Origin: Streptomyces sp. NBC_00690
Lineage (GTDB): Bacteria > Actinomycetota > Actinomycetes > Streptomycetales > Streptomycetaceae
Direction: 5' to 3'
Assembly (NCBI RefSeq): GCF_036226685.1
Contig: NZ_CP109009.1
Location: forward strand, 1,550,001-1,614,000
DNA: 64,000 nt
Shown here: piece by piece, positions 10,176 through 18,541 of the stretch
How the letters are laid out: every line of letters begins with the position of its first letter
Position numbering within the stretch: the first letter of the stretch is position 1
Translations under genes and position numbers: made by a program
The notes under the pieces: model-generated
What the model saw: the letters and a program-made list of their open reading frames with translations, nothing else
Database searches by the model: none
Told to the model about the DNA's origin: nothing

Positions 10176-10889
10176 TCATAGGTTCTTCAGTGCCTCGCGC
10201 ACCGACAGGGGGGAGAGCCGGTCCCCTGCCGACCCGACGAAGGCGCGCACCGCCTCGGGATCCGTCTTGGCGTACTCCCGCAGGCTCCACCCGATCGCCT
10301 TGCGGATGAAGAAGTCCGGATGGTCGGCCCGGCGGAGGCAGTAGCGAAAGAGCCGCTCACTGTCGGTGGCCTGCTTGTAGCGCAGTTGGTGCAGCAGCGC
10401 CGTGCGCGCCACCCATAGGTCGTCGTCCTCGATCCACCCGTCCATGGTCGTCTTCAGGGCGGGGTCGGCCGCGACCAGGGGCCCGACGGTGTGGGCCGCG
10501 AGGGCATCGACGGTGTCCCACCAAGGGACGGTGGTCAGCAGCCAACGGACGGTCGGAAGGAATCCCGAGGAGCAGCGGCCCACGTACCGTCGCAGATAGT
10601 CGACGGCGAAGTAGTGGTACTCGCGCTCGGGAAGTCGCCAGCACCGGATCGCGATCGCCGTGCAGTCGCGCTCATCGGGCGGGGCGAGCCCTTCCAGCAC
10701 CTGCCGGGACAGCGCACGGCGAGCAGGCGTCCGGATCCCGAGGAAGGGAACGACGCCCTTCATATAGGCACTGGCTTCCGCGGCCCGCTGGGGCTGCGCC
10801 GCCGCGGGATAGATGGTGGTGATTCGCTCCAGGACCTCATCGGCGAGCGGGCTGCCGGGGACGGCTGGGATGGGTCGGCCACGCGTCAT
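10176..10889 (-). CDS. DNA alkylation repair protein (AlkD/HEAT-repeat family)
   Basis: A 237-residue all-helical protein of the DNA alkylation repair (DUF1061/AlkD) family: AYMKGVVPFLGIRTPARR near the N-terminus, WWDTVDALAAHTVG and FFIRKAIGWSLREYAKTDP in the C-terminal half are typical. AlkD-like glycosylases remove bulky or cationic alkylated bases. The start is ATG 10889; a GTG three codons upstream is an alternative and neither has a strong ribosome-binding site. It is divergent from the TVP38-like gene. Alkylation repair next to a DNA-targeting natural product locus could be self-protection, but the family is also common outside such loci. Confidence 0.88.
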   Translation of the reverse strand: MTRGRPIPAVPGSPLADEVLERITTIYPAAAQPQRAAEASAYMKGVVPFLGIRTPARRALSRQVLEGLAPPDERDCTAIAIRCWRLPEREYHYFAVDYLRRYVGRCSSGFLPTVRWLLTTVPWWDTVDALAAHTVGPLVAADPALKTTMDGWIEDDDLWVARTALLHQLRYKQATDSERLFRYCLRRADHPDFFIRKAIGWSLREYAKTDPEAVRAFVGSAGDRLSPLSVREALKNL

Positions 10890-10938
10890 GAGGCACACGT
10901 TACGGCGATCTCATCACGATGTCGGTTAGTCTCCCCGG

Positions 10939-11643
10939 ATGTTCGAGCCAGTCCCCCACCCGTCGTCAGGTCTTGCGATCCGCTGCGCGCGGCTGCTCTT
11001 CTCGCCGTGGTCGAGACTGTCGCTGCTGCTGGTCATGCTGGCCTCGGCCGGCGCGCTGGTGGTGCTCTACGAACCGCAGAGACTGTTGTCCGACGGCTGG
11101 CCCGCACAGCTCGGCGGAGCGGCGGCCGTGCTGCTGTACGCCGTCGCCTACGGGGTGTGCACCGCGGCCTTCGTGCCCCGTCCACTGCTCAATCTGGCGG
11201 CGGGCGCACTGTTCGGATCGCAGTTGGGTCTGGTGTCGGCGCTGGCGGGAACCGTTCTGGGGGCGGGTATCGCCTTCACCCTGGGTCGGCTCCTGGGCCA
11301 GGAGGCCCTGCGCCCCTTGCTGCGTGGGCGAGTGCTCCAGGCCGCGGACTCCCAGCTGAGCAGACACGGCTTCCGGTCGATGCTGGCGATACGGCTGTTC
11401 CCGGGGATCCCGTTCGCCGCGGCGAACTACTGCGCCGCCGTCTCCCGGATGGGCTACACCCCGTTCCTGCTGGCCACGGCCCTCGGGTCCATCCCCAATA
11501 CGGCGGCCTACGTGGTCGCCGGGAGCCGGGCCTCCTCTCCGACGTCGCCGGCGTTCTTGGTGGCGATGGGGTTCATCGTGGTGACGGGACTGATCGCCGC
11601 AGCGGTCGCCTGGCGCAAGCGTCACGGTCTGCGCCAGGGATAA
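10939..11643 (+). CDS. TVP38/TMEM64 (DedA-like, VTT domain) membrane protein
   Basis: A 234-residue integral membrane protein with a hydrophobic N-terminal helix (SLLLVMLASAGALVVL) and a VTT domain. FVPRPLLNLAAGALFG and RLFPGIPFAAANYCAA are the paired re-entrant-loop motifs of the family. It ends with a basic tail (WRKRHGLRQG). Members act in membrane lipid or undecaprenyl-phosphate handling; interestingly uppP follows on the same strand. The exact substrate is not known. Confidence 0.85.
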   Translation: MFEPVPHPSSGLAIRCARLLFSPWSRLSLLLVMLASAGALVVLYEPQRLLSDGWPAQLGGAAAVLLYAVAYGVCTAAFVPRPLLNLAAGALFGSQLGLVSALAGTVLGAGIAFTLGRLLGQEALRPLLRGRVLQAADSQLSRHGFRSMLAIRLFPGIPFAAANYCAAVSRMGYTPFLLATALGSIPNTAAYVVAGSRASSPTSPAFLVAMGFIVVTGLIAAAVAWRKRHGLRQG

Positions 11644-11686
11644 CGCCCATCGGCCGCTCTCTGCCCACGGCCGGCTGCCCACGGCT

Positions 11687-11742
11687 GGCTGCTGGCTGCT
11701 GGCTGCTGGCTGCTGGCTGCTGGCTGCTGGCTGCTGGCTGCT
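11687..11742. repeat. Tandem heptanucleotide repeat, 8 x GGCTGCT
   Basis: Eight uninterrupted copies of a 7-base unit, just downstream of the TVP38-like gene and upstream of uppP. No ORF of interest is read through it. It is a likely slippage hot spot, useful as a length marker. Confidence 0.95.
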
Positions 11743-11909
11743 GAACTGAATCGTCCGGTTGTCGCAACGCCTCACCCGGACCGATGGTCACCCGTACAAG
11801 AGATCCCATCGAACGTTCCTGTTCACGTCACTGCTCGTTCGTCTCGGAGGGCTACTCTTCCCCCGTCCGACGCATGATCGGGATCGTTTTCTTGGGTGGC
11901 TCAGTTTCC

Positions 11910-12797
11910 ATGTCGTGGTTTGAATCCCTCATCCTCGGACTTGTCCAGGGCCTGACCGAATTCCTCCCCATCTCCTCCAGCGCGCATTTGCGGTTGACCG
12001 CCGCTTTCGCCGGCTGGAAGGACCCGGGAGCTGCTTTCACCGCGATCACCCAGATCGGCACCGAAACAGCCGTCCTGATCTATTTCCGTGACGACATCGC
12101 CAGAATCGTCACGGCGTGGTTCGCCTCACTGAAGAACAAGGAAATGCGCACCGACCACGACGCTCAAATGGGCTGGCTGGTGATCATCGGATCGATTCCG
12201 ATCGGCGTGCTCGGAATCACCCTGAAGGATCAGATCGAGGGGCCTTTCCGCGATCTGCGGCTGATCGCCACCACGCTCATCGTGATGGGGCTCGTACTCG
12301 GCTTCGCCGATCGGCTCGCCGCTCGCGACGAGCGCCCCCACGACGAGTCCGGCGGCCGGCACCGGGCCGTCAAACAGCGCAAGACACTGCGGGAACTCAA
12401 TGTCAGGGACGGTCTGATCTACGGCTTCTGCCAGGCGATGGCGCTGGTCCCCGGGGTCTCCCGCTCGGGCGCCACGATCAGCGGTGGCCTCCTCATGGGA
12501 TACACACGCGAGGCCGCCGCCCGCTACTCGTTCCTGCTCGCCATCCCTGCCGTGCTCGCCTCGGGCGCGTACGAACTCAAGGACGCGGGCGAGGGCCATG
12601 TCTCCTGGGGCCCCACCCTCTTCGCCACGGTGATCGCCTTCGGCGTGGGCTATGCGGTGATCGCATGGTTTATGAAGTTCATCAGCACCAAGAGCTTCAT
12701 GCCGTTCGTGATCTACCGCGTGATCCTGGGAATCGTCCTGTTCATCCTGGTGGGGACGGGTGCCCTGAGCCCACATGCGGGCGAGTCGGGCGGCTGA
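11910..12797 (+). CDS. uppP: Undecaprenyl-diphosphate phosphatase
   Basis: A 295-residue polytopic membrane enzyme of the BacA/UppP family. LVQGLTEFLPISSSAHL contains the conserved Glu-rich (E/Q)GxTEFLP(I/V)SSxxH motif and PGVSRSGATI the second catalytic motif with Arg and Ser. It dephosphorylates undecaprenyl diphosphate for the peptidoglycan lipid cycle and gives bacitracin tolerance. The start ATG 11910 fits the family N-terminus, although an in-frame ATG lies 12 codons upstream. The tail (AWFMKFISTKSFMPF to the end) is duplicated as a fragment at 14078-14215. Confidence 0.95.
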   Translation: MSWFESLILGLVQGLTEFLPISSSAHLRLTAAFAGWKDPGAAFTAITQIGTETAVLIYFRDDIARIVTAWFASLKNKEMRTDHDAQMGWLVIIGSIPIGVLGITLKDQIEGPFRDLRLIATTLIVMGLVLGFADRLAARDERPHDESGGRHRAVKQRKTLRELNVRDGLIYGFCQAMALVPGVSRSGATISGGLLMGYTREAAARYSFLLAIPAVLASGAYELKDAGEGHVSWGPTLFATVIAFGVGYAVIAWFMKFISTKSFMPFVIYRVILGIVLFILVGTGALSPHAGESGG

Positions 12798-12921
12798 GAG
12801 CTCGTTGGGGCGAGTCGCCCTGGAGGCCGTCGGGGCCGCTCGAACACACGCGTCTCGCGGGTACGGCGGAACCGCCCTCGGCCTCGACGAGGGACGTTCC
12901 GCCTCGACGACCCGACCGGGG

Positions 12922-13557
12922 TCAGCTCACATTGCCGCGCACACCATCGCCGAACATGCCGTCGACGTACGTCACGTACTTGGGGGTGAACTTGCCCTCA
13001 CCGGTGACGATTCCGCTGGAGTTCTCTCCCGGTTCGAGATCCATGGTGTCGATCTGGTGTTCGTCCTCGCCGAGTTCGGACTCATGCTTCGTGCCGTTGG
13101 TGTCGGTGATCGTGAAGTACAGCGGATTGACACTGATCTTCTTGTCGCTGTTGTTCGTGATGGTCACCTTCACACTGGTGAACGTCCCGCCGTCGTTCAA
13201 AATGCTCGGCGTGAAGGTCGCCTTCTGAGCCACCACCTTCACCTCCGGCTCGGGCGCTGCCTTCTTCTCCGACTTCTTCTCGGGCTTGGCCTCTTTCGGT
13301 TCGCCGGCTGCCGCCGGTGCCTTCTTCGACGGCTGTACGGGCGCTTCGGCGGTGGGGGTCACCTTCTTCCCGCTCGTGGCCGGGGAGTCTTCGCTGAGCG
13401 CGGCTCCGAGGATGCCGAGCAGGAGCATCCCGCCGACGACGCTGCTGAGGACGATGGCGACGATGGCCCCGGTGGACATGCGCTTCTTTGCTGGGGGTGG
13501 GTATCCGGGGTGGCCTTGTCCGGGCTGATGCGGACCGGGCGGGTATTGCTGACTCAT
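12922..13557 (-). CDS. Membrane-anchored DUF4352-type protein
   Basis: 211 residues. The Gly/Pro/Gln-rich cytoplasmic N-terminus (MSQQYPPGPHQPG) is followed by one transmembrane helix (about 30-55, IVAIVLSSVVGGMLLLGIL), a Lys/Pro/Ala-rich linker (60-105) and a C-terminal beta-sandwich of the DUF4352 kind (FTSVKVTITNNSDKKI; MDLEPGENSSG). The architecture is common in Streptomyces for extracytoplasmic proteins of unknown function. The start ATG 13557 precedes the low-complexity N-terminus; a longer frame exists but looks non-coding. It is convergent with uppP. Confidence 0.82.
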   Translation of the reverse strand: MSQQYPPGPHQPGQGHPGYPPPAKKRMSTGAIVAIVLSSVVGGMLLLGILGAALSEDSPATSGKKVTPTAEAPVQPSKKAPAAAGEPKEAKPEKKSEKKAAPEPEVKVVAQKATFTPSILNDGGTFTSVKVTITNNSDKKISVNPLYFTITDTNGTKHESELGEDEHQIDTMDLEPGENSSGIVTGEGKFTPKYVTYVDGMFGDGVRGNVS

Positions 13558-14077
13558 GCGTGAACTGCCCCCCAATGGGTTTGGATTGGTGGAATGTACC
13601 GAGGGGACGGCGACCAGGAGGAACCACCGGAGGTCCGTTACCTCACTGGTACTGAGCGTGGGCCAAGCCGCCGCGCTGCGGCGCGACCCGCCGCGGGAGA
13701 GAATGCGCACGGCCCGTCAGCGACACTGCCGGAACGTTGAGTCGGACGGCCCGGGCGCGGAGACCACCTCGACGACCGGTCGGCTCACTCACCGTTCACA
13801 GAGCACCACCGGTTGAAGAAACAACGAATGTGTCGCACGACTCCCAGCGCGCGGGCAGTCGACCCGGCGCCCACCCGCAGGTCGGGGTGACGACGGCGCC
13901 TTCGACGACACCCCCGCCTTCGACAACATCCCTGCAACATCGTTCATGAAATCGCTGCACGAACGCCGGAAAGGGTGCATGTGCACCCTGCTGGATAAAC
14001 CCCGTCTCTCATTTACCACCCGTTTATGCAAAGCACCGGATCACGGAGAAGACGCAGGTCGCAGTGATCAAGGCCAC
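13558..14077. other. Non-coding stretch before the uppP remnant
   Basis: About 520 bases with no convincing gene. It must hold the promoter of the DUF4352 gene at its left end. The stretch 13930-14077 is less GC-rich than its surroundings and leads directly into the truncated uppP copy, so it may mark a rearrangement junction. Confidence 0.4.
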
Positions 14078-14215
14078 ATGGCGTGGTTCATGAGCTTCGT
14101 CACTACGAATACCTTCCTGCCGTTCATGATCTCCCGAGTGTTTCTGGGAATCGCCCTGTTCATCCTGGTGGGGAGGGGTGTGCTGAGCCCACATACGGGC
14201 GATTCGGGCGTCTGA
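14078..14215 (+). pseudogene. Truncated duplicate of the uppP C-terminus
   Basis: The reading frame encodes HMAWFMSFVTTNTFLPF and then ISRVFLGIALFILVG plus GVLSPHTGDSGV, clearly homologous to the last 46 residues of the UppP encoded at 11910-12797 (AWFMKFISTKSFMPF, YRVILGIVLFILVG, GALSPHAGESGG). The rest of the gene, with both catalytic motifs, is absent. The stop codon is preserved in place. Divergence suggests an old duplication or the residue of a second uppP gene deleted from its 5' side. Confidence 0.85.
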
Positions 14216-14267
14216 AAGCAGCCGCAGCATGGGAGCCCTTCCGCTACGGAGGCCGTAATCTGTTCGC

Positions 14268-14441
14268 ATGTCCCCCCTTCCACACGAGCCAGAGACTGCT
14301 TTGTCCGCCGCCGAACTCAACTTGCGCATTCGCGAGCTGTGGGCCGATGGGCAGCTGCCCGACGCCAGGCGCCCGGAGTACGAGGCACTGGTACTGAAGT
14401 GGGCGGCTGCTGCGCTGGAGCGCGTCGAGCACGCGGCCTGA
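14268..14441 (+). CDS. Small hypothetical protein (57 aa)
   Basis: A 57-residue ORF beginning ATG 14268 with GGAGG at 14248-14252 (a rather long spacer) and ending TGA. The sequence is charged and helical, with repeated Leu/Arg/Glu (AAELNLRIRELWADG; EYEALVLKWAAAALERVEHA), without membrane segments. It has good streptomycete codon use and is followed by a strong terminator hairpin, so it is likely real. Function unknown. Confidence 0.65.
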   Translation: MSPLPHEPETALSAAELNLRIRELWADGQLPDARRPEYEALVLKWAAAALERVEHAA

Positions 14442-14484
14442 GCATCACAAGCCCACCGCACGATCCCTACGGCACAGTGAGTCG

Positions 14485-14508
14485 GGAGCCCGACCCCCGT
14501 CGGGCTCC
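14485..14508 (+). terminator. Hairpin terminator
   Basis: A 10-bp perfect stem (14485-14494 with 14499-14508) with a CCCC loop, 44 bases after the stop of the 57-residue protein gene. Confidence 0.7.
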
Positions 14509-14590
14509 TCACCACAGGGGCGCCAGTCGAGCCGCCCCCGGATCGTGTGAAGCGTCCGTCGGTGTCGCCCTGGGCTAGCCTGGCTGCACG

Positions 14591-15754
14591 ATGAACCGTC
14601 TGACCACGTCATGGGGCGATGTCTCACTCGCCCGTTTCCCCGAAGACCCCCGCGACCCCCTCCGCGCCTGGGACGCCGCCGACGAATATCTGCTGCGGCA
14701 CCTCCAGGAGGGCGAGGGAATCCCCCGTGAACCGTCCCGGCTGGTGGTGGTCGGCGATCGCTGGGGTGCGCTGACCGTGGCCCTCGCCGCAGGCCCCGTC
14801 CCGACCGCCCCGGTGCAGATCAGCGATTCCTTCCTCGGTCGGCAGGCCACGCTGGCCAATCTCGCCCACAACGGCATCGAGTCCTCGGCGGTACGGCTGC
14901 TCTCCACCCATGACCCCGTGCCGGAGCGCATCGACGTGCTGCTGGTGCGGGTTCCCAAGAGCCTGGCGCTGCTGGAGGACCAGTTGCACCGGTTGGCACC
15001 GGCCGTGCACGCCGGGACCGTCGTCATCGGTACGGGAATGGTCAGCGAGATCCACACCTCGACGCTGCGACTGTTCGAGCGGATCATCGGCCCGACGAAG
15101 ACCTCACTCGCGGCCAAGAAGGCACGCTTGATCTTCTGCACGCCCGATCCGCAGCTGCGCTCCGCTGCCAACCCCTGGCCGCTGCGCTATGCACTGCCCG
15201 ACGACACCGGGGTGCTCGCCGGACGGACCGTGACCAATCACGCGGGTGTGTTCTGCGCCGATCGTCTCGACATCGGTACGCGGTTCTTCCTGCGCCATCT
15301 GCCCCGCCACCGCGGAGCCGAGCACGTGGTGGACCTCGGCTGCGGAAACGGGGTCGTGGGAACCGCCGTGGCCTTGGCGAACCCCGAGGCGTCGGTGACC
15401 TTCGTCGACGAGTCGTACGCGGCCGTGGCCTCGGCCGAGGCCACCTTCCGCGAGAACGCGCCCACCGGCAGTGCTGCGGAGTTCCTGGTGGGCGACGCCC
15501 TGTCGCAGCTCGCCACGGGGAGCGTCGACCTCGTACTGAACAATCCGCCCTTCCACTCCCACCGGGCCAGGTCGGACGGCACGGCCCGTCGGATGTTCGG
15601 CGACGCCCGCCGGGCGTTGCGCACGGGCGGTGAACTGTGGGTGGTGGGCAACCGACACCTCGGATATCACGTACGGCTCAAGCAGCTCTTCGGCAACTGC
15701 AAGGTCATGGCGAGCGACCCCAAGTTCGTGGTCCTGAGGGCCGTGAAGCAGTAG
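14591..15754 (+). CDS. rRNA (guanine-N2)-methyltransferase, RlmG/RsmC-like
   Basis: 387 residues in two methyltransferase-like halves. The N-terminal half is a degenerate Rossmann domain (LVVVGDRWGALTVAL) and the C-terminal half is catalytic: VVDLGCGNGVVG is SAM motif I and LVLNNPPFH the NPPF active-site motif of exocyclic-amine methyltransferases. This duplicated architecture and the length match RlmG (23S G1835) and RsmC (16S G1207). In actinobacteria the precise target nucleotide is uncertain, so no gene symbol is given. It stands alone between a terminator and the SnoaL-like gene. Confidence 0.88.
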   Translation: MNRLTTSWGDVSLARFPEDPRDPLRAWDAADEYLLRHLQEGEGIPREPSRLVVVGDRWGALTVALAAGPVPTAPVQISDSFLGRQATLANLAHNGIESSAVRLLSTHDPVPERIDVLLVRVPKSLALLEDQLHRLAPAVHAGTVVIGTGMVSEIHTSTLRLFERIIGPTKTSLAAKKARLIFCTPDPQLRSAANPWPLRYALPDDTGVLAGRTVTNHAGVFCADRLDIGTRFFLRHLPRHRGAEHVVDLGCGNGVVGTAVALANPEASVTFVDESYAAVASAEATFRENAPTGSAAEFLVGDALSQLATGSVDLVLNNPPFHSHRARSDGTARRMFGDARRALRTGGELWVVGNRHLGYHVRLKQLFGNCKVMASDPKFVVLRAVKQ

Positions 15755-15851
15755 CTCCGCAGTCCGGGGAGCGCCACGTTTCCCGACGTCGGACGCAGGA
15801 CGTACCCGCACGGCCCTTGGCGTCTGGCCCCGACTACCCGACACTGAGCCG

Positions 15852-16310
15852 ATGACGCAGCGCGTGGATCTCGCAACGGTAATGGACCGGCTGGCCATCG
15901 ACGAGCTGGTGACTCGCTATGCGGTGGCCGTGGACGATGCGGACTGGAGCGCGTTCCGAGAACTGTTCGCCCCTGGGGGGCGGGCCGACTACCGCAGTGC
16001 CGGTGGGATCGAGGGATCGGCGGCCGAGGTCGCCGACTGGATGGCGGGGAACCTGGAGTCCCTGCCCGTACGACAGCACCTCGTCGTCAACCGTCTCCTA
16101 CGGCTACAAGACCTCGGCGGTTACTTCGGCGACGACGGCGAGGTGCAGGCCGACTATCTGCATTCGGTGCGCGGGGACGGCGGCGAAGGCCATGCATCGG
16201 GTGGGCGCTACAGCTTCGGTGTCCTCCGTACCGACGACGGATGGCGACTCACCCAGGTGGTGATGCGGGAGAAGTGGCGCAACGATTCGGGGGCGCCCGC
16301 CGGAGTCTGA
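15852..16310 (+). CDS. SnoaL/NTF2-like family protein
   Basis: A 152-residue single-domain alpha+beta-barrel protein: the helical start DRLAIDELVTRYAVAVDDADW is typical of the SnoaL_4/NTF2-like fold, and the strand-rich C-terminal half ends with WRLTQVVMREKW. Relatives include polyketide cyclases, hydroxylases and dehydratases as well as many uncharacterised proteins, so a role in polyketide biosynthesis cannot be claimed here, 6 kb from the type II operon. The start ATG 15852 is supported by the fold boundary. Confidence 0.78.
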   Translation: MTQRVDLATVMDRLAIDELVTRYAVAVDDADWSAFRELFAPGGRADYRSAGGIEGSAAEVADWMAGNLESLPVRQHLVVNRLLRLQDLGGYFGDDGEVQADYLHSVRGDGGEGHASGGRYSFGVLRTDDGWRLTQVVMREKWRNDSGAPAGV

Positions 16311-16424
16311 GGGACCCCGGGCGCACGGGCGGCGGTGTCCGCCGGTGGCGCCCGCCGTGCTCGGCCGGCCCGGTTCGGGTCGTGCCGAGCACGAGCGGGC
16401 TCAGCGAATGCGAAGGCCGGAGGG

Positions 16425-16571
16425 TCAGCCGACCAGTTCCGCCTTGTTCATGGCGCTGATGGAGTGCGCAGGGTCGCCGTGGGACATCTTGGCGAGCTGT
16501 GCGGCGGCACCGATGAGGAAGGCGGTGGCGACGAGGGCGATCAGGGCGAGGGACAGACGGCGGACGCTCAT
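16425..16571 (-). CDS. Small membrane-anchored peptide (48 aa)
   Basis: 48 residues: basic N-terminus (MSVRR), one hydrophobic helix (LALIALVATAFLIGAAA) and a short polar tail. ATG 16571 has GGGGAG upstream. The layout suits a single-pass membrane peptide or a cleaved secreted peptide. Small and without recognised homology; the coding assignment rests on the signal-like architecture and ribosome-binding site. Confidence 0.5.
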   Translation of the reverse strand: MSVRRLSLALIALVATAFLIGAAAQLAKMSHGDPAHSISAMNKAELVG

Positions 16572-16900
16572 GGGCGCACTCCCCGGGGCACGGGCCGCTC
16601 GATGCGGCGGCGGACGCCGTCGCATCGACGGCTCAGGGGGACCTTAGATCGCACCGTCCGCCCTCGCCACGGACGTACGGGACGGCGGTCGACTTTCGGC
16701 CGCCCCGGTCGAGGGGCTCCGCTTCGGGTCGGCGACAGCTGGACGCCCGGATCGCGCTCGGCCGCCGTCACGGCGGACTGAAGGCGGTCGGACGTGGGCA
16801 GATACCGACTCCGGATGCCGTGTTGATCCGCTTCCCGATGGCGCACAGACTGGAAGGGACGCTGCTCACGGCCCTTCGCAGCAGGACGAGGAGGCGCGCC

Positions 16901-18541
16901 ATGCGGATTGCGGCCCACCTTCCAGAGCTGCGGCACGGTGGGAGGGCTCCCGGGTGGTTCGGCCCGGTGCACCACCGGATGGGACTGGCGCCCCTGGTCG
17001 GTGCCCTGCCGGCGCTCGCCTTTCCGGAGCCGGCCTGGTGGTGGTTCGCGTATGTGGCGCTCGTGCCGTGGCTGCTGTTGTTGCGGTCTGCGCCCTCCGG
17101 TCGGCAGGCGGCGATCGAGGGCTGGCTCGGCGGGATGGGTTTTGTGATCGCCGTCCACCACTGGCTGGTGCCCAGCCTCCATGTGTTCATCGTGGTGCTC
17201 GGTGCGCTGCTGGGACTGTTGTGGGCACCCTGGGGCTGGCTGGTCCACTCCCGGCTGCGTGGTGGCCTCTCGCCGAGCGGAACGGCCGTCGCCCTGGTGG
17301 TGGTCCCGTCGGGATGGCTGATGATCGAACTGGTCCGGTCCTGGGAGGGGCTCGGCGGCCCCTGGGGCCTGCTCGGTGCGAGCCAGTTCGATGTCGCCCC
17401 CGCCCTGGTGATCGCATCGGTCGGTGGGGTGTGGCTCCTCACCCTGTTGGTGGTGGCGGTGAACACGACGATCGCTCTGCTGATCGCCGTCCCCTCGGCC
17501 AGAACCGCCGTGCTCACGGGCGCCCTCGTCGGTGCACTGGTGATCACGGCCATGGGGTTCGTCGCCCCGCGCCCGGAGGAGTCGGGGCGGATGCGGGTGG
17601 CGATCGTGCAGCCGGGGGTGTTCGAGGGAGCGGGCGAGCGGGGTGCGGAGCAACGCTTCGCACGCGGTGAGGAACTGACCCGTGCGTTGGTGGGCCAACG
17701 GCTCGATCTGGTCGTCTGGGGCGAGAGCAGTGTGGGTGCGGATCTTGGTGAACGGCCCGACCTGACGGCCCGGCTGACGGCGCTCTCCCGTGCTGTCGGA
17801 GCCGAGGTGCTGGTCAATGTGGATGCCCGCCGCACCGACGGGGGGCAGGGGGCCGGCATCTACAAGAGTTCCGTGCTGGTGGGCCCGACGGGACCGACCG
17901 GCGACCGCTACGACAAGATGCGGCTGGTTCCGTTCGGGGAGTACGTCCCGGCTCGGGAGCTGCTGGGGTGGGCGACTTCGGTGGGCAGGGCCGCCGGCGA
18001 GGATCGCGTGCGGGGCACCCGGGCGGTGGTGATGGAGGTGGCGCGGGGCGGCACCCCGGGCGAGGGCGGCACCCGGATCGGGCCGCTCGTCTGCTTCGAG
18101 TCGGCGTTCCCCGATATGAGCAGACAGCTGACCCGGGACGGCGCGCGACTGTTGCTCGCCCAGTCGGCGACCTCGTCGTTCCAGGGCAGTTGGGCTCCCG
18201 AGCAGCACGCATCGCTGGCGGCGCTGCGCGCGGCCGAGAACGGTCGGCCCATGGTCCATGCCACGCTCACCGGAGTCAGTGCGGTGTACGGGGCCGAGGG
18301 CGACCGCATCGGGCGTCAACTGCCCACCGGCACGAGCGCCGCCGCCGTCTACGAGGTGCCGCTGACCCGAGGAACGACCGGATTCGTCCGGTTCGGTGAC
18401 TGGGCCGTGCAGGGCGCCGCAGCCGTTCTGGTCGTACTCGGCGCCTGGGAGGCGACACGCAGGGTCAGGAGGCGTGCTCCATCGCCCGCAGTACGACCTG
18501 CTCACACAACTCATGGGTCTGCAAGGCGTCCTGAGCGCTGA
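16901..18541 (+). CDS. lnt: Apolipoprotein N-acyltransferase
   Basis: 546 residues from ATG 16901, preferred because GAGGAGG lies 6 bases upstream; in-frame GTG 16820 and ATG 16838 lack such a site. An N-terminal block of membrane helices (about 30-235) is followed by a nitrilase-like periplasmic domain with the Glu-Lys-Cys triad: WGESS, YDKMRLVPFGEYVP and LVCFESAFP. A last helix follows near the C-terminus. The enzyme adds the third acyl chain to lipoprotein N-termini; actinomycetes often have more than one copy. Its 3' end overlaps the converging Gfo/Idh/MocA gene by 77 bases. Confidence 0.93.
   Translation: MRIAAHLPELRHGGRAPGWFGPVHHRMGLAPLVGALPALAFPEPAWWWFAYVALVPWLLLLRSAPSGRQAAIEGWLGGMGFVIAVHHWLVPSLHVFIVVLGALLGLLWAPWGWLVHSRLRGGLSPSGTAVALVVVPSGWLMIELVRSWEGLGGPWGLLGASQFDVAPALVIASVGGVWLLTLLVVAVNTTIALLIAVPSARTAVLTGALVGALVITAMGFVAPRPEESGRMRVAIVQPGVFEGAGERGAEQRFARGEELTRALVGQRLDLVVWGESSVGADLGERPDLTARLTALSRAVGAEVLVNVDARRTDGGQGAGIYKSSVLVGPTGPTGDRYDKMRLVPFGEYVPARELLGWATSVGRAAGEDRVRGTRAVVMEVARGGTPGEGGTRIGPLVCFESAFPDMSRQLTRDGARLLLAQSATSSFQGSWAPEQHASLAALRAAENGRPMVHATLTGVSAVYGAEGDRIGRQLPTGTSAAAVYEVPLTRGTTGFVRFGDWAVQGAAAVLVVLGAWEATRRVRRRAPSPAVRPAHTTHGSARRPER

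Noticed and set aside
11644..11760. CRISPR-like repetition downstream of the TVP38 gene
   Set aside because: It is a simple 7-base tandem repeat without spacers; no cas genes are present in the window.
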